A stretch of 11,845 bases of DNA from positions 1 to 11,845 of the forward strand of contig PNNU01000059.1 of NCBI GenBank assembly GCA_013824385.1. Reading direction: 5' to 3'. The notes beneath the pieces are model-generated. The model had not been told where the DNA came from, made no database searches, and was given only the letters and a program-made list of their open reading frames with translations. Below are positions 6,795 to 11,845 of the stretch, piece by piece. The translations under genes were made by a program, and so were the position numbers. Numbering within the stretch: position 1 is the first letter of the stretch; each line of letters begins with the position of its first letter. Source of the stretch: Anaerolinea sp. Its GTDB lineage: Bacteria; Chloroflexota; Anaerolineae; Anaerolineales; Anaerolineaceae.

Positions 6795-6796
6795 TT

Positions 6797-6825
6797 ATCA
6801 TATATCAATCCAAACCAAAAGGCAA
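6797..6825 (-). promoter_or_regulatory. Candidate promoter of the phnD-phnC-phnE-phnE operon
   Basis: On the minus strand TATGAT (6797-6802, five of six) lies 17 bp behind TTGCCT (6820-6825, four of six). The expected start near 6790 gives a leader of about 55 nt. It sits in the 130-bp gap after degV and touches the inverted repeat at 6768-6794. Confidence 0.5.
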
Positions 6826-6865
6826 GTCGAGTTGTAAGAATTTTTCCTTAAAAATTTTGGGGGAT

Positions 6866-7726
6866 TTAACTCTCGCTGTATCCAGCCAGTGCAAGAGCTT
6901 GGGGACCTGTATGAACACCCAGTACAGGTGAAGTAACCTCAATGATCAATTCTATTGGTTTTAATTCAGCTTTTATTCTTTCCGCAAGTAATTTTGCTTC
7001 TTCAAGCACATCATTATGCAGAATGGCGATGCGTAATGGTTTTGTTAAATCAAGTTTCTTTGTAAAAGTAGAATATAAAGATTCAATGGCTTTGGCGCGC
7101 GTTCGAGAAATATCAACCGGTTCAACAGAGCCGGTTTCATGATTGACCCTGATTTGAGGTTTGATCTTTAAAACATTGTTCACTAATTTTGCGGCGCCGG
7201 CGATTCTGCCACCCTTGAACAAATATTCCAGAGTATCCAACATTACATGAAGGTGAAGGTGTTCACGAATATTATCAACCATAGCGACAATTCCGTTAAC
7301 ATCAACACCATTATCCCGAGCCCGTGCGCACGCCAAAACCTGCCAGCCAAGACCCATGGTGTTTGATTTTGAATCAATAATCGTTACAGGGATATCGATA
7401 TTTTTTGCTGCCATACGTGCAGATTCCATCGTCCCACTCATGGCAGAACTGATCGTTATAACGATAATTTGCTCAGCTCCTTCCTCTTTGGCAGCGAGAT
7501 AAACTTTAAGAAAATCACCGGGAGCAGGTTGAGAGGTTGTGGGATGGATTTTTTCGCTAGTTAATCGCTTGTAGAAATCTTCTGCTTTAATATCTACACC
7601 ATCAAGATAGGATTGTCCATCAATGACTAAAGTAAGCGGCACAACTTTGATCTGATATTGAGAAATAAATTCTGCGGGTAAATTATTCGTGCTATCAGTA
7701 ATAATCGCGATTTTTCTAGCAGTCAT
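6866..7726 (-). CDS. DegV-family (FakB-like) fatty-acid-binding protein
   Basis: A 286-residue cytoplasmic protein of normal DegV length. Motifs seen in order are TDSTNNLP (10-17), TTSQPAPGDF (63-72), ISSAMSGTMESA (92-103), IIDSKS (116-121), TLEYLFKGGRI (165-175) and SPVLGVHTGP (266-275). DegV proteins hold a fatty acid in a buried tunnel. Members called FakB present it to the kinase FakA for phosphorylation to acyl phosphate, used in phospholipid synthesis. No fakA (DAK-type kinase) gene is in this window, so FakB activity is inferred from the family only. The ATG at 7726 follows AGGTGA. It is divergent from the GGDEF sensor and lies 130 bp upstream of phnD on the same strand. A promoter and hairpin lie in between, so it is probably a separate unit. 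A TACAAT (7757-7762) may be its -10 box, without a convincing -35. Confidence 0.9.
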   Translation of the reverse strand: MTARKIAIITDSTNNLPAEFISQYQIKVVPLTLVIDGQSYLDGVDIKAEDFYKRLTSEKIHPTTSQPAPGDFLKVYLAAKEEGAEQIIVITISSAMSGTMESARMAAKNIDIPVTIIDSKSNTMGLGWQVLACARARDNGVDVNGIVAMVDNIREHLHLHVMLDTLEYLFKGGRIAGAAKLVNNVLKIKPQIRVNHETGSVEPVDISRTRAKAIESLYSTFTKKLDLTKPLRIAILHNDVLEEAKLLAERIKAELKPIELIIEVTSPVLGVHTGPQALALAGYSES

Positions 7727-7925
7727 GAGATCACCTGAAATATAAATTTGAAAAAAATTGTACTAGATTGGCTTTTCCTGAACATGTGTATAAAGATAGA
7801 AAAGAGTGTTTGGTAACAAATTTAGGTCAGATTCAGTTCGGTTTAGCAAAAATCATGTTTTAATAAGAATATTAATATCATCTTATAGATAATTTATGTC
7901 GAGTTAATGGCATCCTAAACTTTTG

Positions 7926-7953
7926 AATGTTAAGATTATTCAATATTAACATT
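7926..7953 (+). promoter_or_regulatory. Imperfect 28-bp palindrome in front of the GGDEF sensor gene
   Basis: AATGTTAA (7926-7933) and TTAACATT (7946-7953) are exact reverse complements. Inside them, after one mismatched pair, ATT and AAT pair around a 4-nt centre. The palindrome ends 8 nt before the ATG at 7962, where a Shine-Dalgarno sequence would be expected, and none is visible. It could be a repressor site or an RNA hairpin controlling translation. The rest of the 235-bp gap (7727-7961) is AT-rich with no open frame or convincing plus-strand promoter. Confidence 0.5.
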
Positions 7954-7961
7954 AAAACAAG

Positions 7962-10900
7962 ATGAAAACATTTAGACAAAGGGTTTCCAGATCGCCGTTT
8001 CAAATGCGGATAATTAAGCGTAGCTTAAATCTGCTTGGATTTATATTGCTTGTTATCGGTTTTATAGTTACAGGATGTTCTGATTTAAAACCCATCATTC
8101 CAATTAGTGGATTATCAACAATTAAAGTAGTGATAGACAATAATTATCCTCCTTTTTCTTTTCTGGATGAACAAGGAAATTTGCAGGGCATTTTGATAGA
8201 CCGTTGGAAATTATGGGAAAGAAAAACCGGCAACAAAGTTGAAATCACAGGTATGGATTGGTCTTCAGCACTAAAAAACATGGAGGCTGGTGAATTCGAT
8301 GTTATTGATACAATTTTCTGGACAGATTCCCGCGAAAAGATCTATGACTTTTCTGACCCATATCAGGATATTGAAGTCCCGGTATATTTTAACAACAAGA
8401 TTTCTGGGATTATAGATGTTAATTCATTACAGGGTTTTTCTGTGGCTGTAAAATCAGGTGATGCTGCTATAGATTATCTAAGAGAAAATGGGATTACCAA
8501 TCTGATTGAATACAATAGCTATGAAGCGATCATAAATGCGTCTGCAAATAACCAGGTGATGGTTTTTGTTATTGACACGCCCCCTGCAGAATATTTTTTG
8601 GGGAAATACAAAATTAGTAGGTTTTTCAATCAAACCACTCCACTATATACGGGACAATTCCGTCGTGCGGTATTGGAAGGAAACACTGCTCTTCTGAATA
8701 TTGTTGAAAAAGGTTTTTCAAGAATTTCAACAGAAGAGTATTCAAAAATTGACCGCAAATGGTATGGAAGTCCAATCGACACTCAAGTGATCCTGAACAT
8801 TGTAGAAATTGTCGGTGGTATTAGCCTGGTAATCTTTTGTATTTTGATCTTATGGAATCGCAGCCTGCAATCACAGGTCAAACGAAAAACAAAAGTGGTG
8901 CTTGAAAGTGAAAAAAAATTCAGGCAAATCTTTGAAACTTCTTCAATGGGTATGTCGATTACTGACATACATGGCAATTACCTTTCTGGAAACCCCGCGA
9001 TTTTGAGAATGCTTGGTTACCGTCAAGATGAATACTCTTCATTGTCTACATTAAACATAACCCATTCAGACGAAACACAACAGTTTGAGGATTATCGTCA
9101 TGAGTTGTGGAATGAAACCATCGAATCTTTCACCTTTGAAAAACGGACGCTTCATAAAGATGGTTACTATCTTTGGGGACGCGTCACAACTTCATTAGTC
9201 TTAGACGCTAATGGAAAGCCCCAGTTTTCCATTGAAATGTTTGAAGACATCACTTCTCAGAAATATTCTGAAAAACTAAGAGATTCCATTTACCGCATTT
9301 CACAGGCTACGATTTCAGCAACAAGCCTTGATGATTTATATTCATCAATTCACAGAATTGTCGGTGAAATCATGCCGGTGGAAAATTTCTATATTGCACT
9401 ATACGATGCAGCCACAAATTTGCTTCATTTTCCATTTTTCAAAGATCAATTCGAAGAAATCGCAGAACCTATTGAACCCGGGCATGGCCTCTCGGATTAT
9501 GTAATGCGAATGGGCCGCCCATTGCTTGCCTCAAAAGAGGTTTTTGAACAATTAATTAGTTCTGGCGAAGTTGAATTAATTGGAGCTGATTCATATTGCT
9601 GGTTGGGTGTACCTTTGGTGGTTAATGATGTCGTCATTGGTGTTATGGCAACCCAAAGTTACACAAAAGAAGTTTCGTTCAGTCAAAAAGATGCAGATTT
9701 CTTGGAATTTGTTTCGAATCAAATTGCTCAAGCCATTGAACTGAAGCGGTTTGAGGAAGCTCGGCGCCAATCTGAATTGCGCTACCGTTATTTATTCGAA
9801 GACTCCCCTGTGTCCATCTGGGAAGAAGATTTTTCAAGTGTGAAGAGCTATATTGAAAAACAAAGAGAAAATGGAATAACTGACTTTAAAAAGTTTTTTG
9901 AAGACTATCCAGAAGAAATTGCACATTGCGTGTCTTTGATCAAAGTATTGGATGTCAATAATCAAGCATTAAAGCTGACCAAAGCAAAAAGTAAAGCCGA
10001 ATTATTCAAAAAAATGGACCGAATTCTGGATGTCAGCTTTGCTAGAGATTTTCTTCCTGAGATTTTAAATATTGCTGAAGACAAGACTGAGTTTGAATGG
10101 GAAGGCATCAATAATACTCTGGATGGTACTCCAATCCATGTCAATCTTCGTTGGACAGTCGTAGACGGATTTGAAAAAACCTTATCGAAAGTCATTGTTT
10201 CTATGATTGACGTTACAAAAAGTAAAAAAGCTGAGGCTGAGTTGTTTGCAAGTGAAGAACGTTATCGAAACCTGGTTGATAACCTGGGTGAAGGTATCGT
10301 AATTATTGATCAAAACACCAAATTCCTTTTCGCAAACCACAGTGCAAATGCCATATTCGGTTTTACAAAAGGCACTCTTGAAAAGACAAAACTCAATAAC
10401 TTTATTAAATCCGATTCTCAAGAATTTATCAATCAGCAAATTGGTACTTTAAAAGCAGGTGAATCGAATACATTTGAATTGGAAATTGTCAGACATGATG
10501 GTGAACATCGATTTGTTCAAATCTTTGCCAGACCCCAATTCGATGCAGACCGTAATTTCACCGGAACGTTTGGGATTATTCACGACATTTCTGAAAGAAA
10601 GAAGGCTGAGGAAAAACGAATTACACGATCGCGCTTTGAAGAAATGCTGACGAATATTTCAACTCGCTTTATTAATGTTGATAACGAAGATATTGATAAC
10701 GAGATTAACTCTGTTTTGAAGCACATCGGTCAATTCGAAAATGTAGATCGCACTTATGTGTTCAGAATTGACCCAAAAACTAAAACAATGAGCAACACTC
10801 ACGAATGGTGTAGAGAAGGAATTGCGCCAAAAATTCACGATTTGCAGAACATGCCCATACATAATTATCACTGGTTTATTGAACAAATCACTTGTGATCC

Positions 10901-11675
10901 ATTGATCATCAGCCGTGTTAAAGATTTACCCGTCTCTGCATCAATTGAGAAAAAGCTTTTCCAAACACATGGTATTCAATCCCTGGCTAACTTCCCCATG
11001 TGGGTTAATCTTGAACTTGTAGGATTCGTGGGTTTTGATACCGTTACAGATGAACATACATGGGATATGGAAAACATAGCCATGTTGCAACAATTTGCCA
11101 ATATTATAAGCAACGCCATTGAAAGATCCAGACTATTAAAAATTCTTGAAGATCGGGCAGTACGAGATGAATTGACAGGTGTTCTAAACCGCCGCGGTTT
11201 CCTTCAGATCGCCAATACTGAATTAATCAGGGGCCGCCGATACAATCACCCGATTGGCATGATCCTGTTGGATATGGACCATCTAAAGAGAATTAACGAT
11301 ACTTACGGACACGCAGCTGGTGATATTGCTTTGGTAGAAATTTCAAAATTCTGTATTAGAAATACCCGAGAAATTGATGTCATCGGCCGCTGGGGCGGGG
11401 ATGAATTTGTAATTTTGCTACCAGAAAGTGATGAAGAATCCACCATCCATGTGGCAACCAGGCTTCAACAGAGTATTAGCGAGCATAATATCCAAATTTT
11501 AGGACAGGAAATTCAGTTGTCTATCAGCGCAGGCGTGGCATTTGCCGAAAAAAATATCACTACAATTGATGAGCTGTTTAAAAACGCAGACTCTGCTCTC
11601 TATGTCGCGAAAGAAGCTGGACGTAACCGTATCAAAACCTTTCAAGCTTTTGATCAAACCACGCTAACTTTTTAA
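7962..11675 (+). CDS. Membrane sensor diguanylate cyclase: SBP_bac_3 - TM - PAS - GAF - PAS - PAS - GAF - GGDEF
   Basis: A 1237-residue protein likely to make c-di-GMP from two GTP in response to an external solute. Residues 16-39 form a signal sequence ending in the lipobox VTGC (Cys39). Residues 53-270 are an SBP_bac_3-type domain with YPPFSF (62-67), TDSREKIYDFSDPY (121-134) and D205. A membrane span lies at 277-298. Cytoplasmic domains follow: PAS 318-433, GAF 440-595, a variant PAS 605-755, PAS 762-882, GAF 888-1057 and GGDEF 1065-1228. The catalytic core is intact: DELTGVLNRRGF (1069-1080), LLDMDHLKRINDTYGH (1102-1117) and GGDEF (1145-1149). An inhibitory RxxD site is at R1136-D1139, so product feedback is expected. 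There is no EAL or HD-GYP domain. The start is uncertain: neither ATG 7962 nor the in-frame ATG 8004, just ahead of the signal sequence, has a clear ribosome-binding site. Confidence 0.92.
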   Translation: MKTFRQRVSRSPFQMRIIKRSLNLLGFILLVIGFIVTGCSDLKPIIPISGLSTIKVVIDNNYPPFSFLDEQGNLQGILIDRWKLWERKTGNKVEITGMDWSSALKNMEAGEFDVIDTIFWTDSREKIYDFSDPYQDIEVPVYFNNKISGIIDVNSLQGFSVAVKSGDAAIDYLRENGITNLIEYNSYEAIINASANNQVMVFVIDTPPAEYFLGKYKISRFFNQTTPLYTGQFRRAVLEGNTALLNIVEKGFSRISTEEYSKIDRKWYGSPIDTQVILNIVEIVGGISLVIFCILILWNRSLQSQVKRKTKVVLESEKKFRQIFETSSMGMSITDIHGNYLSGNPAILRMLGYRQDEYSSLSTLNITHSDETQQFEDYRHELWNETIESFTFEKRTLHKDGYYLWGRVTTSLVLDANGKPQFSIEMFEDITSQKYSEKLRDSIYRISQATISATSLDDLYSSIHRIVGEIMPVENFYIALYDAATNLLHFPFFKDQFEEIAEPIEPGHGLSDYVMRMGRPLLASKEVFEQLISSGEVELIGADSYCWLGVPLVVNDVVIGVMATQSYTKEVSFSQKDADFLEFVSNQIAQAIELKRFEEARRQSELRYRYLFEDSPVSIWEEDFSSVKSYIEKQRENGITDFKKFFEDYPEEIAHCVSLIKVLDVNNQALKLTKAKSKAELFKKMDRILDVSFARDFLPEILNIAEDKTEFEWEGINNTLDGTPIHVNLRWTVVDGFEKTLSKVIVSMIDVTKSKKAEAELFASEERYRNLVDNLGEGIVIIDQNTKFLFANHSANAIFGFTKGTLEKTKLNNFIKSDSQEFINQQIGTLKAGESNTFELEIVRHDGEHRFVQIFARPQFDADRNFTGTFGIIHDISERKKAEEKRITRSRFEEMLTNISTRFINVDNEDIDNEINSVLKHIGQFENVDRTYVFRIDPKTKTMSNTHEWCREGIAPKIHDLQNMPIHNYHWFIEQITCDPLIISRVKDLPVSASIEKKLFQTHGIQSLANFPMWVNLELVGFVGFDTVTDEHTWDMENIAMLQQFANIISNAIERSRLLKILEDRAVRDELTGVLNRRGFLQIANTELIRGRRYNHPIGMILLDMDHLKRINDTYGHAAGDIALVEISKFCIRNTREIDVIGRWGGDEFVILLPESDEESTIHVATRLQQSISEHNIQILGQEIQLSISAGVAFAEKNITTIDELFKNADSALYVAKEAGRNRIKTFQAFDQTTLTF

Positions 11676-11692
11676 CTAACAGGTATTAGCGT
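11661..11692 (+). terminator. Weak hairpin at the 3' end of the GGDEF gene
   Basis: ACGCTAA (11661-11667) and TTAGCGT (11686-11692) are exact reverse complements with an 18-nt loop spanning the TAA stop. No immediate T run follows; the nearest is CTTTTG some 20 nt on. This is a doubtful terminator. Confidence 0.25.
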
Positions 11693-11738
11693 AAGTATTA
11701 CATTTATCCCCTTTTGTCTGACAACTGAAATAACTTTC

Positions 11739-11767
11739 TTGAATTGACAATTTATTCATGCTATCAT
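11739..11767 (+). promoter_or_regulatory. Extended -10 promoter candidate reading out of the right edge
   Basis: TTGAAT (11739-11744) and TATCAT (11762-11767) are 17 bp apart, and the -10 box is preceded by TGC, the extended -10 pattern. The remaining 78 bp show no start codon with a ribosome-binding site, so any gene lies beyond the window. The stretch 11676-11845 holds nothing else I can support. Confidence 0.45.
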
Positions 11768-11845
11768 TTCTTAAGTGGTATTGTTCAAGTACCAGAATAA
11801 TTTAGATTATCTCAAAGCATCATGTTTTGATGAAATCCAGTTATC

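Noticed and set aside
6736..6801. ATG 6801 as phnD start.
   Set aside because: It overlaps the predicted -10 box and the palindrome, and would place 22 charged residues before a lipoprotein signal peptide. GTG 6735 has a strong ribosome-binding site.
6533..6851. Two plus-strand open frames across the phnD signal peptide and linker.
   Set aside because: They are antisense shadows of the repetitive PTE linker; the products are low-complexity Val/Gly/Ala or Gln/Leu repeats with no family resemblance.
6839..6856. Inverted repeat AATTTTT-CCTT-AAAAATT just after degV.
   Set aside because: The stem is A:T only and too weak to count as a terminator; such repeats are expected by chance in AT-rich gaps.
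7869..7878. Palindrome ATATTAATAT in the degV/sensor gap.
   Set aside because: Short, pure A/T, no second copy nearby and not placed at a promoter I can recognise.
10182..10886. Minus-strand open frames inside the GGDEF gene.
   Set aside because: They oppose a continuous 1237-codon frame with recognisable PAS and GAF domains and lack any family signature.

Overview
The window looks like chromosomal DNA of a Chloroflexota bacterium, probably class Anaerolineae. This is inferred from style, not from a marker gene. The clues are a solute-binding lipoprotein with a Pro/Thr/Glu/Ala linker of PTEAP type behind its lipobox, a MalT-like ATPase regulator, a DUF5684 membrane protein, and a long PAS/GAF/GGDEF sensor. 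No rRNA, tRNA, CRISPR array, transposase or phage gene was seen.

Left part (1-2284). A MalT/LuxR-type ATP-dependent regulator runs off the left edge on the minus strand; only its N-terminal 300 codons are present. A good intrinsic terminator separates it from a small minus-strand DUF5684 membrane protein. That gene is divergent from a plus-strand YdcF/ElyC-type (DUF218) envelope protein, and the two promoters appear to overlap back to back.

Centre (2317-7726). Five minus-strand genes read right to left: a DegV-family fatty-acid-binding protein, then a complete ABC importer of the phosphonate/phosphite type (phnD binding lipoprotein, phnC ATPase, two different phnE permeases). The last three cistrons are separated by only 2 bp each. 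phnD is set apart from phnC by a 15-bp perfect hairpin, which probably keeps binding-protein mRNA more abundant than mRNA for the other subunits. A promoter candidate in front of phnD has an 11-bp perfect inverted repeat at its predicted transcription start. No C-P lyase, phosphonatase or phosphite dehydrogenase gene lies in the window, so the true substrate is open. The most unusual point is that both permeases are far longer than ordinary PhnE. Each carries a related extracytoplasmic beta-rich domain with a matching pair of cysteines ahead of the permease domain, and one also has an extra N-terminal membrane module.

Right part (7727-11845). A divergent 1237-residue plus-strand protein combines a lipobox, an extracytoplasmic SBP_bac_3-type ligand-binding domain, one membrane span, PAS, GAF, two more PAS-like domains, a second GAF and an intact GGDEF diguanylate cyclase with an I-site. 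It probably converts binding of a small solute into c-di-GMP. Its start codon has no clear Shine-Dalgarno sequence and sits just behind an imperfect 28-bp palindrome. The last 170 bp hold no gene but contain an extended -10 promoter candidate pointing out of the window.
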